From: Rotaria sordida
Taxonomy: Eukaryota > Rotifera > Eurotatoria > Philodinida > Philodinidae
Length of the DNA stretch: 64,000 bases
Assembly: GCA_905250125.1 (NCBI GenBank)
Contig: CAJNOL010000083.1
Coordinates: forward strand, 228,997-292,996
Reading direction: 5' to 3'
This document shows positions 1 to 13,000 of the stretch, piece by piece (position 1 is the stretch's first letter; the number at the start of each line of letters is the position of its first letter). Both the position numbers and the translations under genes were made by a program. Under the pieces are notes generated by a model. That model was not told the origin of the DNA, ran no database searches, and saw nothing but the letters and a program-made list of their open reading frames with translations.

Positions 1-2178
1 CGAGATTCAACTAAAAGTTTGTTTGTTTTTTTTTTTAATATCATTTTTATTTGAATGAAACAAAAAAAAAAGAACTTACATTGTAAACCTGCATGCAGAG
101 CACTACTATTAAGAACAATTTGTTTTAAAATTTGATCATCTACAATTGCTAATTTTGATGTTTCTTTTGCATCACGAAGAAGAAAACGAATAACACCAGT
201 TGCTGAAAAACAAATCAAATTATTGAAATATATCAATAATAACAAAATGAATGTCTTTACCTTTATAAGCTATTTCACCACCAAAATTTTTTATAAATAT
301 ATATGGAATTACATTATCAAGAACATCATTATCTACTAATAAATGTCGATTTGTAGCTAAAACGAAAAAACACAGAAGAAGATTAAGATTTTTTTTTTTT
401 TGTTTGGTTTATTACTTGGAACAGCGAGATTTCTTAATGCACCTAAAATTCCATGTGCAGCTTTTGCTTGTTCATCTGTCATTAATTCAAATTTATTTTG
501 TAATTGTATTGAAAAATATTTTAATTGTTCAACTAATTTTATATCTGGTTTACGTTTATCTGATAATATACTTATTGCTGATTGATCATTTCGTGTTAAA
601 TTTGTTATTATTAATGCACCAGTCATTTTTAATTGTAAATTTGATTTTTCTAACCATGATATACCATATTCAAGTAAATCATATTTATTAGAAGTTAATA
701 AATGATCAATTGATTTATCTAAAAAAAAAAAACAAAAACAACAAGACAAAAAAAATTTTCAAGAAATATTTTTTTAAATATAAAAACCTGTCGTTATAAG
801 AACAACAAGTAAATAACATGTTTCACGAAGAAATTCTTCATCTTGTCCAACATATTGTTCACATAAATTAATTAATTTATAATAAAATAATGATGAACAT
901 AATTCTTCTTTTACACTATCTGAATAAGAAAGAAAAAGAAGATCTTTTTTGTTTTTTTAGTTTAAATAAAATTAAAAAAAAACTATACCTTCTTCACATG
1001 CTTCGAGTAAATAAGGTAAAATAACAGTACGATTATCATATATATTTGATTCAGTTATTTGATTTCCAATTGCAGATAATAAATGACTCGAAACAAGATG
1101 TTCACATTCTAAATTTAGAAAATATGGAATTTTATAAAGGAAAATTCTATTGTTTAATCTTATATTTTGGTGTGAAGAATGTACTTGAAAATATTTTAGA
1201 ATAATTAATTCTTTTCATATCAAATTTTTGTTTAGGAAATGATGTAGAGATTACTCTTTTATATAATGAGTGTATATAAAAAAAATATATTCATACTTGT
1301 ATCATGATCGTTCATATTAGAACAAATTGAAAATAGAAATAATATGATTTTTGATTCCGATAAAAAAGGTATATAAAGAAGAAATATTTGAAATAAATTT
1401 TCTTTTAATATTGATTCTGCAACTGTTTCTAAATTAAAAAAAAAACCAAGGAAATACATATCAAATTTATTTTTTATTAATTATTTTTTTTTTACCATTT
1501 GAATTAATAATATTATGTAATGCACCTAATGTCATCATTCGTAATTGTTCACTTTCATTTTCATTTGTTTCACATGCATATCGACATACATCAAATAAAG
1601 TATTTATACCAATTATATTAAATACTAAATCACAACCATCAGCTAAAAGAAAAATTAACTGAATATATTTTGACAAGAAAAAAAAAAAAAAAAAATTTTG
1701 AATAAAAATCTTCAAACCATTTTCATAACACATGTTTCCTATTGCACGACATGATTCAATTTTTTCTTGAATAGTACCAGATTGTAAAGGATCTTTTAAA
1801 CAAGATATAAAATCTAATTTTACACATTCATGTCGTTGAGATTCTAAAAAAAACAATAGATGAAAAAAAAAAAAATTAAATAAATCAATATTTTTTTTTC
1901 TCTCACCATCTTTACAAATTTCAGCTAAAAGTCGAATTACTTTATGTCGATAATCGATTTTTTGATTAATTAAATCTTTTAATATATTTTTATCGATTTC
2001 TGATCTCAATTGAACAATTGATGTTTGTGTTTCGTTAGCTAAATGTTACAATGGAGAAAAAAATCTTTTAAATTAAAATTAAAATTAAATTCAGTTTTTC
2101 TTCACCATTTTGCGATATTTGATTTTGACTATCGATTAATTTTTTAAGAAATGTATCAATATCATTATTTGTATACAT
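1..2178 (-). CDS. RAP1GDS1: RAP1GDS1 / SmgGDS-like armadillo-repeat protein, 3' end outside window
   Basis: Guanine-nucleotide exchange factor and chaperone for prenylated small GTPases (Rho/Rap families), cytosolic. Ten exons read on the minus strand: 2178-2106, 2038-1907, 1843-1718, 1642-1496, 1428-1297, 1108-989, 919-788, 718-416, 356-261 and 202-80, giving 461 codons with open phase; the remaining C-terminal exons lie beyond position 1. The product is all armadillo-type helices. Diagnostic stretches resemble vertebrate SmgGDS: QLKMTGALIITNLTRND (human-like QLQLAGALAIANFARND) and ILGALRNLAVP, plus an early CRAIGNMCYENG block. The start ATG at 2178 follows a pyrimidine-rich 3' splice site (ttctttcttttag) by 18 bases, so the 5' UTR is probably spliced on. 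Family identity is well supported by aligned motifs from memory; exact orthology is inferred. Confidence 0.85.
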
Positions 2179-3822
2179 ATTTACGATAAGTAAAACTAAA
2201 AGAAAGAAAATTCTTGCAAAAAATTACTGTCATCTAACAATAAATTTAATCATTGGTTGAATATTTTTCTTCAATCACAATAAAACGCCACTTGTTCTTC
2301 TCGTTCGCGTCTTGCTTTCGTTTGCATAGCATTGTTTCTAATGCTTTCATATAAAGACTGAATGTTTTTTTTAGTGTTGATAATTATTTAACTGATTATT
2401 CTGATGTTAAACAAATGGAAAATAATGGATATAATCAAGTAATATTTCATTTTTTAGTTTTAAGTTATTTCAGTTGAAATAACTTAAAACTAGTGAAATT
2501 ACAATTGTATTTTTAGTTTTTTCTTGAGAAGTTGTAATTTCAAAATATAAGAAGGTGATGGAACAATGTTTACCAACAACATATTTTTAATTTTTCTTAA
2601 TAAATTTCGTTTTTTTACGGTTTTTTGTGATACTTATAATTTGTTAAGGAAATGTTGTAGAAAATATGGCGATTTCTTATCTTGTTCAGTTAAAATGGCT
2701 TCGAGAAAATCTTCTGAGATCTGCAAACTATGGTGTCCGATTTTTTGAGAAATCTTAGTATAGAATGCATTACATACAAAACTTCATTGCTTATTAAAAT
2801 CACTATCTAGATTTGAGCTAATTGCTTAATATTATTATAGGAAAAAAAATTTCGTTGTTGTTAAACTTTTTCTCATCACCTTATTTACAACATTCGTCTT
2901 TAATCATGAATTATAGTAATAGCTCAAAATATCTATAAGAATATCGAAAATATTTCTCGGATGTATTTAGGAAATCTTTTTCACATATATTTCTAAACAA
3001 AATGATATGCTTTCGTGGATTATATAACACTGATGCATTTGAATTGCATTCGATTTTGCAAGAGATTTTATTATTAAGTATAATACTTTAAAATTCAGTA
3101 CAATTTAGTAACAAAACATCTTGAAGACGTTTGATTTTTATCAGAAAGTTTTGAATGATGTTTCAATTAAATTGAAGAGATAAATTTTGAGAACTATGAA
3201 ACATTCTTTAGATCTTGTTTTTAGATTTTTTTTCGTATCATATATTACAAAGCTAGTGTATATAGTTAAAACTTTCAATTTTTTTTTTTTATTAAAGCCG
3301 AATACGTAAAAAAAATTTTGTCATTGAACTAGATCAAAGATGAAATCTTCAATTTTGTGTTTTTTTTTTTAATTTTCAAGAAACCTTTCTTATAGTTGAA
3401 AATGTAACATTCAAAAGAAAAATACTTTGTTAGAAAAAATTATTCAATGATTATCATATAAAAATGAATTTTTATTCAATTTGATTATTATTATTGGAAA
3501 CTTTGTCAGTACAATATTTTGTTGAATATATATGAATTATTTGATTAGATGACTTTTTAACTATGAAGTATGTGAATTTATTTTTGTTAACAAAAAATAT
3601 CTATTCTTTTCAAATAGAAATAATTATTCGTTCAATGGTTCAATTATATCTATCATCTATCTTGACTTATCATTTTATATGATGTCAAATGAAAAAAAAA
3701 AGAAACATTATAGATTGAATCTTTTATTTCAAAAATTTTATTTTATATCTATAAATAAAAATAAAAATTTTTTAATGAAAGTTTTATTAATATAAAAATA
3801 ATAAATTCGTTTTTTTTTCTAG
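2179..3822. other. Intergenic region between divergent RAP1GDS1 and SREK1
   Basis: About 1.6 kb with no supported gene. It is AT-rich with many homopolymer runs and short unrelated open frames. It should hold the 5' regions and promoters of the two divergently transcribed neighbours. I see no clear repeat family here. Confidence 0.6.
3811..3822 (+). promoter_or_regulatory. Consensus 3' splice site abutting the SREK1 start codon
   Basis: A pyrimidine run ending in tag directly touches the ATG at 3823. No upstream coding exon was found, so this is either the end of a 5' UTR intron or a spliced-leader acceptor. It resembles the arrangement at 33440 and 57455. Confidence 0.6.
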
Positions 3823-6448
3823 ATGTCCACCATTGTTTCTCATAGTAAAGTTGTTCAAGTTTGTAATGTATCAACAACATGTCAAAGAGATCAATTAAAG
3901 GCATTGTTTGCTTTTTTTGGACGAATCGATGATGTTCAATTGTATCCAGATAGGTGAGTAATTCGAATAAATTTATATTTAATAAAGATTGAGAAAAGAT
4001 AAACATAGGATATTTTATTAATATAGAGTTCTCGACTTTTATTCGACAATCAAAACTATATAATGATAGATTTCTTCTATGAAATGAATAATCTTCATGT
4101 AGAAGAGTTGTATTTGTAGACTAACGAGAGAATCTCTTCAGATATCTACCTCCAATTTCAATGATTTTTTTTTTGCCTAGAGATACTATACAGTGTACTA
4201 ATAAAAATCCTAAAAGAATTTGACTAAGCTATCGAATTTTGATCTGAAATTTAGTGCATATAGAGAGCTCAACTAGACTAGTTTGCATTAAAAAAATGCA
4301 TGTTATATACATTATTCATGGGAAAGGGTCTAGACTTTGTTCAAAAGTTATGAATTTTCTTCTAGAAGCTAGTCTTGTTGAGTTCTTAGTATTCGCAATG
4401 CTTTCAGATGAAAATTCGAATATACGAGTTTTTCGAGAAAATTGACATATTAAAAATTCAATAGTTTAGTCAAATTTCAATAGGTAAAAAAAAACCATTG
4501 TAATCGTAGTGGGACATTTGAGCAGGTTTCCTCATAGGAAAATCAAATAACAAGAAGTTAGATATTTTATACAGATATGTTGGAAGACAATTTTCACAAG
4601 AGCATGACTAAAAGCTTGGTTTCTTAGATCTCTAAGTCAGAATAATTTTATTATAAAATAAAAATCTTATATAATTTGTTGATCTGAAATATATCACAGA
4701 AACACAATCATTTCTTTCTCTATTTATCAAAAAATCCTCAATTTATGAATAATTCTTAATCAAATATTTCGAAATAAGATACTAATCTGAAAAAAAAAAA
4801 TCATAAACATACTTTACAAATTTCTGATTACTATTTCCAATAGTTAATCTCAACATGTTTATTCACTACAAAACTATTCTATAATTTTAAATACCTTCGA
4901 CAAAAAATAACTTTTCACTTTTCATAGTGATACATTAACATCAACAATTAATGCAAAAGTTGGCTATATCAAATATGAACGTATTGATAGTGTTCATGCT
5001 GCATTAAATATGACAAATACAATATTTATTGATAAACCATTAATAGTTACACAAGTTTTTGAAAATAGTTTACCAGATGAAACCGATGCAATGATTTATT
5101 GTGCACCACTTAATCCAAATATAACATTACTTACTGGTGGTCCAACATGGCCAAGTACAGTTATTAATCGACTTGTTGGTCAACCATTGAATCCTTCATA
5201 TATTGAAACAGTTGATCCTGAATTAACTGATAGAAATTTACCACCATATCCACCATTACCAGGAACATTAGATGTTACAAAAGTTGAAGAAATTCGACGT
5301 ACAGTTTATTTATCAAATTTAGATAAAAATGTAAGTTGATTTCATTTGTTATATGGATTTTTTTTCTTCTTCTTTTCTATTAATTATTTTAATTAGATTG
5401 GTTTGGATATTTTACATGAATTTTTATCACAAATTGGTGAAATACGATTTATTCGAGCGGCTTATATTGATGAAAATGTTGAAATACGAGGTGCTTATGT
5501 TGAATTTAGTGAACAACCATCAATACCAAAAGTTTTATCAATAAATGGTTTTCAATTTTTTGGACGACCATTATTGTATGTTAAATTTTAAAACATAACA
5601 AAAAAAAGAAATATAATTTAAATTTGTAGAGTTAATCATGCAACTTCTTGTATTATTAAGCCAGCAACTGTCCGTGGAATGAGAAGTGGTAAGACAAAAA
5701 AAAAAATATTTTTTTTTTTTTTTTTGAAAAAAAAAGAACTTTTGATTTTTAGATGAAGAAGATATGCCATTTAGTCGATCACGTTCTCGAAGGTTTGTTT
5801 TGTTTTTTTGTTTTGATTGTGTACCTTATTGTCGAAAAGAAAGATCATCGAATTTCTTTCGATAATCTTCATTTCGGTAACCATTTTTTTTTTCTTTTGC
5901 TTTTTGAATACACATCGTATAGAGAAAGATATTGTAGGTATTATCTCAAAATATCGTCGAAATATAGATTACCGAACTTCAATGAAATGCTTACTGATTG
6001 CTTCTTTTTTTTTTAATTATTTGAGAAGAATCTTATTGTTTATTTTTAGTGCATCAGCTCATAAAGATTCTCCAGTTGCTGAGGAAAGTGACAATCATCG
6101 TGAAAATGGTCGTCATTCATCACGTTCACGACATCGTTCATCATCAAGATCGAAATCACGTAAAAAATCTTCAAAATCAACTCGATCACCTAAACGTCGT
6201 TCAAGGTCATTTTTTTTATTTCTTATAATAAATATATCAATATTTTCTTTTTTCTATGTATAAATAGATCAAAAAAACGTAGTCGATCAAGATCATCACG
6301 TGATCGAAAACGTCGTTCACGTTCTCGTGATCATCATCGTAGAAAAAAAGATTCACGTAAACGTTCACGATCACGTTCACGTTCGCATTCAAAAGGACGT
6401 CATCGCCGTAGTGAAAGTAGTCGAAAAGAAAAAAAATCTCGACATTGA
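3823..6448 (+). CDS. SREK1: SREK1-like two-RRM, RS-rich splicing regulator
   Basis: Nuclear regulator of splice-site choice of the SR-related family. Seven exons: 3823-3953, 4928-5330, 5397-5575, 5630-5688, 5753-5792, 6050-6205, 6268-6448; 382 residues. RRM1 covers about residues 8-85 (VVQVCNVS; LFAFFGRIDDVQLYP), then a linker ending in EEIRRTVYLSNLD which opens RRM2 (about 170-245; QIGEIRFIRAAYIDEN, AYVEFSEQ). The pattern TNTIFIDKPLIV, then DVTKVEEIRRTVYLSNL, then VNHATSCIIKPA matches SREK1 rather than SRSF11. The C-terminal 120 residues are an RS domain rich in RSRS, SRDRKRRSRS and KRSRSRSR. Intron 1 (974 nt) carries a family A MITE-like element; other introns are 41-260 nt. The SREK1 Glu/Lys-rich tail is short here, so SREK1-like is the safer name. 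Confidence 0.87.
4119..4525. mobile_element. Family A MITE-like element in SREK1 intron 1
   Basis: The left part (gagagaatctcttcag, then a T-run, then agatactatacagtgtac) and the interior (ttctagaagctag, then gagttcttag, then aattcgaatatacgag) match the element at 11400-11920 base for base over many short blocks. The right part is a diverged, partly deleted inverted copy of the left end. No coding capacity. Ends are approximate. Confidence 0.6.
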
Positions 6449-8079
6449 TAACAATTTATATACTAATTCATAACTGTTTAATCTTTTTGTTTGCTTCTTC
6501 TTCTTCTTTGATGTTATATGTATTTGTGTGTAATTCTCATACACTTAAAAAAAAAAACGTATTAAGAAAAAAAAAACGCTAGACAAAATTAAAACTCTTG
6601 TTTGATTTTGTAATCGATTCTGTTTTGTTGTTATTAATTCAAAACGAAAAGAGAAAAATGATATTGATTTTGGAAAAACTATGGAAACGATTTACATTGA
6701 AATAATTAATTTGGGATAATTGAAATCCAAGAGTTTGATATTTTTATGTAGATGAGTACGGTTTTTAAACTGTTTCTCTAATTCATTTATATCAGAATTT
6801 CAACTCGAAAATAAGAATTTAATATTTATTGGTCCAAGTAGTGAATTTTAGGATTCTTGAGAATAATCAATCGTTCCTTTCGAAAACTATTCTCTTGCTT
6901 AACGAGATCTTGAATCTGGTATTTAAATATTTCGTATGACTAGCAAATCGTTCTCATCGAAGGATTTTGAAGGCTAAGACTAATAGATAAAAAATAACCC
7001 AATGGATCCTTCTAATAAAATAGAAACATCATCGAATTATACAATTATGGCAAAAGAGTTAATTGTATGTATTTTTCCACTCATTAATGGTGATTTGTAT
7101 GTTTCCTGTTTGTATGATTATCAAATAGTGGTCGAGCCAGAGAATGGCTGAAGAGGGCTCACAAGGGAACTTCTTCAGTTGTTAAATCGCTAACCGATGA
7201 TCATTTGATGAGCGCTAGAGAGTAATAGAAGAGTCTAGAACGATTAAAGAATAGATATGTTATTAGTTTTTCACGCAATGCCTACTTTTTTTCAATCAAA
7301 TTACGTTAAAACAATGGTGAAAAATTCAAAAATATGATGATGTCTAAATGAAATTCAAATTGTCTTGCTTAATAAGGGGCAACTTCTAAAAAATTAAAAG
7401 TATCTGATTTTGTAGCCCTTCCTTCAAGTTTTCAAAATCAATCAAAAACCCATGTTATTATCTTCCTTCCTCAAAATATTAAGAAAACCATGAGCAGAAG
7501 TGAACAGCAGTGGTAATATAACTATATGTTTTTTTTAATGTTCATTTAGAGCAATATTTACGCCATTATTCAGTAATACCTCAACCATTCGGACTGAAAC
7601 TTTTATCAGAGGAAGACTATAGGATGAATAATCGATTGACATAGTTTTCAGTTGGAAATGTCTTAGTATGAGAAATTTTACATGAGTCTCCGTTCTATGA
7701 ATGAATCATGTATTTATGATACAAACGTAAATATTAATAATTTGAGCAAAATATGGTTTAGATCCTTGAGAAATCGCTTTATTTTGTAACTAAACAGTTC
7801 CTCATGAAATTTTGCATTTGGTAAACTATAAATGGCTGGAAGTCTAAGACAACCCTTATGCACCTCTCCGTTTCTTTTACATATGAGAAAATTTCGAATA
7901 TTCAATATCTTAGGATAGGAGATACTAGAAAATTTACAACTTGCATAATCAACAAATTCCATAAAGAACTTTATCTGTGCAAAGTTTAAAGTCAAAAGTT
8001 GATTTTTCATGTGACCTGAGGGAATCAAAGCTTTTTTTGTTTTTGAAAAACCTAGTAAAATTTCGATATCTCAAAAACA
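6449..8079. other. Gene-free stretch 3' of SREK1
   Basis: About 1.6 kb following the SREK1 stop. AT-rich with only short chance frames. A segment near 7127 (agtggtcgagccagagaatg) resembles the terminal sequence typical of hAT-like DNA transposons, but no second end or transposase was found. The rest shows nothing I can name. Confidence 0.45.
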
Positions 8080-9000
8080 ATGGCTTGGGAAACCAAAGCA
8101 TTTTATATTTTTCTCTTACTCATTAGTACTCATCAAATGAGCATCGCCTCAATTGAAAAGCGACTTGACACCCTACCTGCTTTTCAGCTTCAAACCAGGA
8201 CTGAACTCCTCTTCCAAATTGTTTTTTGCTTCACTACTATTATCAAAATTTTCTTGCTTGTCTTGCCGCTTATTATTATTATTATTATTATTAATGGTAA
8301 AGTGTAAAGATCGAATACCTTTTTAGATATGCAATGATTTGCCTTTCTCGTACAGTTGCTTTGGCTGCTTATCCAAATTTGAAATGGTTGTCGAGTCTTC
8401 TAAAACAACCGTGGCGTTCTTTTTTTGGTGCATTACCTACTTCACCATTATTCAGAACTTGATGTTAGTTGTACAGACAATAATAATGTTAAAGTTAAAT
8501 ATCTTCATTGTCTTAGTGTACATGTAAAAGAACGTCAATGGATATTGTTTGTTATATTTTTTTCTTTAATATTTCTAGATTAAAACAAAACAAGGCGAAT
8601 GTTATTTTTTACAGCAACTGATTTAGCAAGTATACACAGACAACAAGGTTTGAATTTCTTTTTGTTTTCTTGCAAAAAAAATCGTATTGGCTAAGTTGAT
8701 GTTGATATGAGTGTAATAGATACTGTGGGTGTTCGATTAGATCTTGTCGGTAAACGTATACAAGCATCTGACGATGCTGAACATTTTCATTGACAGACAA
8801 TACGAAAAGATAGAATTATTCGAGTAAAAGGTAAATATATCCATATTGAATATTCATTTAAAATATTATTCGTTTATGTACATTAGGTCTTATTTCCAAT
8901 GAATCTGCTACTTTAACAATTAATATAAATTCATCAAAGGGCACTATTGAACTTCATACACGTGATTAGTTTTCAATATTAAAACTTGATCAACATGTTA
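8080..9000 (+). pseudogene. Decayed coding-like segments of unknown origin
   Basis: Several plus-strand pieces read like eroded exons. One runs from about 8336 (MICLSRTVALAAYPNLKW) to a stop at 8461, with a neighbouring frame continuing as LDVSCTDNNNVKVKYLHCL, implying a frameshift. Others run near 8608 (TATDLASIHRQQG), 8707 (MSVIDTVGVRLDLVGKRIQ, ending in a stop) and 8890 (SNESATLTININSSKG, then a stop). Splice-like boundaries (tttttag; acattag) lie beside some of them. Stops and frame changes interrupt every piece. I do not recognise the parent family. A chance or transposon origin is possible. Confidence 0.3.
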
Positions 9001-10071
9001 ATCATAAAAACATTTCATTTGTTCTTTTGTTTGCGTTTGTATTTAATCACATTTTAGTTTTTGATAAGTAATTTTAATTTGGATGATGAAGAAATGATCT
9101 TTTTCTAGATAATAAATAATTAGTAAATCATATTAGATATTTTCAATGAAGATTATTCAGATTTGAATAGATGAATTGCTGATACATAAATGAAAATTAT
9201 GTTTCTTTTTTTTTTCTAGAACTAACTCATTTGGGTATGTAAGCAAAAATAAATCTTTAAGAAATTTCAATGTATCTTGATGTTATTCAATATTTGAATA
9301 GTCATGTAATCTTTATGTTTTGAACAACAATGATGAATAAAGATTAAAGCAGTGTTCTATCTAGATTTCATCGTCTTCCTCTCGACTCTCACGTTCAAAA
9401 GATGTGCCATTGAATGTTCTACTTGAATCACAAAACGAAATCTTTATTGCTATTTTCGAAATTTTAATAGATTGTTAACACTGAACATGTATATTATCGT
9501 GTTATCTCCTATAAGGAAAAGAAGGAGAAAGTCGAAAATTGTTGAATTTTGTTCACTCATTTTGACTATAATATTTAGAACTAATCAGAGATCTAGTATG
9601 GTCTTCAAATTATGCTTATCTCAAATACAAGTGATAACTAAAGTCTAAGTCAATTGATCTGGATGTTTCGATGTGAAATAAAAGATGTTTTTTTGTTATG
9701 TTGCTCTCAAATATATTGTCTGAAAAAAGCATTGAGCTTGATNNNNNNNNNNGTTTTTATAATGTGTGCTTTGGTCAATGTCGATATCTTTATTAAAAAG
9801 GTTTTTCTTTTGTTTTTTCTTTGAATGAGTGTCGATGACAATAGCCATTTTATGGGAACAAAAAGAATGAATGATCATTGTCATTCATTTAAATATGTCA
9901 ATACGTTGAACTAATAAACGATTTTTGTTACGGTTGATTAGTGATGCATTACTTTCATCTTTTTTTTTTGTCTTTCATATGATTAAAAAAAAATTAACGA
10001 TTGTTGCTTCTGAATAAAACGATTCTACATGTTTTTTTTCTTCTTCTATTTAAATACAAACAAATAATATC
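9001..10071. other. Intergenic region containing an assembly gap
   Basis: AT-rich sequence upstream of the Kv gene with no supported gene. It contains ten N bases at 9743-9752. Apparent open frames crossing the Ns are meaningless. It probably includes the 5' region of the Kv gene. Confidence 0.6.
9743..9752. other. Assembly gap (10 N)
   Basis: Ten consecutive N. The round length suggests a scaffold join of unknown true size, so linkage of the left 9.7 kb to the rest depends on the scaffolding. Confidence 0.95.
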
Positions 10072-13000
10072 ATGACAAAATTCAGGTAAGAAATAAAATA
10101 TTTCTTGTATTCATAAAAAATAAATTTATTTTAATCTAGAATAGAAACAATTTATAAAAATCCAAAATGGACTGGTCAAACAGTGACTAAGTATATAAAG
10201 AAAAAAAAAAAAAACGTTTATATTATATAACTTTTTTAATTTTTCTACTATGAAGACTTGAACATCTTCAAAGTATCATTGATTTACGTCGACGTAAAAG
10301 TCATGAACAATCAAATTTAAAAAATGGAAGAAAATTTGATAATCAAAATGATTCACGTATTATTATTAATGTTAGTGGTTTACGTTTTGAAACATATAAA
10401 TCAACACTTGAACGTTATCCAGATACATTACTTGGAAATATTCAACGTCGATCATGTTATTATGATAAAAAACATGATGAATATTTTTTTGATCGACATC
10501 GATTATGTTTTGAAGCAATACTTTATTTTTATCAATCATCTGGACGTCTTCGTCGACCTGAAAATGTTTCACTTGATACATTTCTAGAAGAAATAACATA
10601 TTTTGATTTAGGTTTAGATGCACTTAGACAAGTACGAAAAGATGAAGAATTAGAAGAAGCAAAAAAAGTTAAATTACCAGAAAATCGTTTTTGTCGTCAA
10701 TTATGGGCAAATTTAGAATATCCACAATATTCAATGACAGCAAAAATTATTAATATTTTTTCGATTATTTTTATATTACTATCTGCAATTGAACTTGCTA
10801 TACAAACATTACCAAATTATCGTGGAACTCATAATAATCGATGCGAATACGAAGGAGATGGTATTTAAATAATTAGAAGACTAAGTCATAGATAAGAGCA
10901 TTTTCGAGTTGGTCTTATTGATTTAAGTATGAAATGAATTTATAAGATTGAATAGAATATTTGCGATTGTTTGATTGATCAATAATATAAAAAACGATAG
11001 ATTCGGTAGTCTGCCAGTTATTCTACTTATTTGTCAAATACAATTAATTCTATGATGAGAAACTTGAATCTATTCATATCAAAGATAATAATAGAAACTT
11101 TTGTTCGATGATAAACATAGATAATAGAATTCAATATAGAGCAATGTAAATAGTTTGAGCAATATTGCTGAAAACTTCTCATTTATCATAAGAAAGTAGA
11201 TCTATTAGGTTTTATATTTCAATTTTGTAAGGATTTTGGTGATAGCTTTATAATACATTATATCTTTACGGTCATGGTCATAATCGATGTTAACGTCGAG
11301 ACGATTTATCTTTCTAAAGAAAGATCGCATGGTTCTATTCGATAGCTCATCCCATAAATTAAGAATTAGAACTTAAATATCAGAAAAAAGTATGTTACTA
11401 ACGAAGAAATCTCTTCAGCTGTCCGCTTCCAATTTTAATGATTTTTTTTATCTATAGCTACTATATAGTGTTCTAATGAAAACCATAAAAGAATTTGACT
11501 AAGGTATCGGATTTTTAATATGTCTATTTTCTGGACGCTTCAGATTTTCAAGTTTTCCTCAGAAACTTTATGCGTATGGACAACTTAACTAAACTAGCTT
11601 ACATAAAAAAAATCTAGAAGATTTGAATACAGTTTCTTCAAGACATACAGTTTTCAAAGAATACATGTCTCATATCTCGAAGAGACGCCATTCAAAACTT
11701 GTGAATTTTTTTCTAGAAGCTAGTTTTATTGAGTTCTCTATATGTGCAATGTTTCTGTTCAAAATTCGAAAATACGAGTTTTCAGAAAACCTGGCGACTC
11801 TAGAAAAAAATTCAATAGCTTAGTTAAATCTCAATAGAAACTCAAATACTTTTAGGATTTCTATTAGAATACTATATAGTATCACTAGACGAAAAATCAT
11901 TGACATCGGAAGTGGTACCTTTTTTGATTACTGATTATTAGTGACGGAGCCAGGGGGTGCGTTCAGTCCTAGAATTATGCGAGACAAACTTTTTTCGAGT
12001 CCCGATCCCGCATACGCTGTGGAACGGAACAAATAGAATTTTTCGGTATTCTGAATTGTTCCGCAAGACTCTACTCAAAGCACTCTGAGAGATTTTGAAA
12101 CCTATATTAAAATAACACTTGACAAGGTTAGAGTGAGCTCAGCCCATGATGAGACCATTTCTAAGCTGATCTTAGTTCTTATGTTCGCACACTTTATAAT
12201 AGTATTTTCGTTTTGAATATCAATCATAACTGAAGATTTTTTTATGCAAGAAATTTTTATATTATGTATTTGAACTGACACGCATTATCTTTTTTTAGGC
12301 TTATTTATTGATAGTAACAGATCAACAACTCGCCGTCTTTGTCCACCAAATTTTCAATCATCATTCTTTATAGTTCAATCAATTTGTATTGGTTTTTTTA
12401 CCATAGAATTTCTTCTACGTTTAATATCTTGTCCATCTTTTTTTGATTTTATTAAATCAATTCCAAATTGGGTTGATTTTTTTGCAATCGGTAAATTTTT
12501 TTTTTTTTTGTTGTTTTATAATTAATCAATTCTTTATATTCTTAATCTAGTTCCTTATTATATAACATTAATAATCAGTGTGTTTGGTACTCATAATGAA
12601 ATATCTTCAGAAACTTATTTTTTTTTAAGTATTTTACGTATATTTCGTTTTTTACGTGTATTTAAACTTTATCGTATATTTCAACATATTAAATCATTAC
12701 GTGTACTTGGTAGTACAATAAAAGAATCAATACCTGATTTTATAATATTATTATCATTTTTAACATTAAGTGGTTTTCTATTTGGAGCAGCAATGTATTT
12801 TGCTGAAAATAATACTAATAAAGATTTTTTTGATTCAATACCTAAAGCAACTTATTATGGCATTATTACATTAACAGCAGTCGGGTAGAAATGAAAAACA
12901 AAAAAATTTTTATAGATTTTTATTTATTTTATTTTATTTTATTTTATTTTTTAAGATATGGTGATTTAGTTCCCATAACTGTACTTGGACGTAGTTTAGC

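Noticed and set aside
8609..8800. Minus-strand 63-codon open frame
   Set aside because: No splice context or recognisable content; the plus strand in this stretch looks more like decayed coding sequence.
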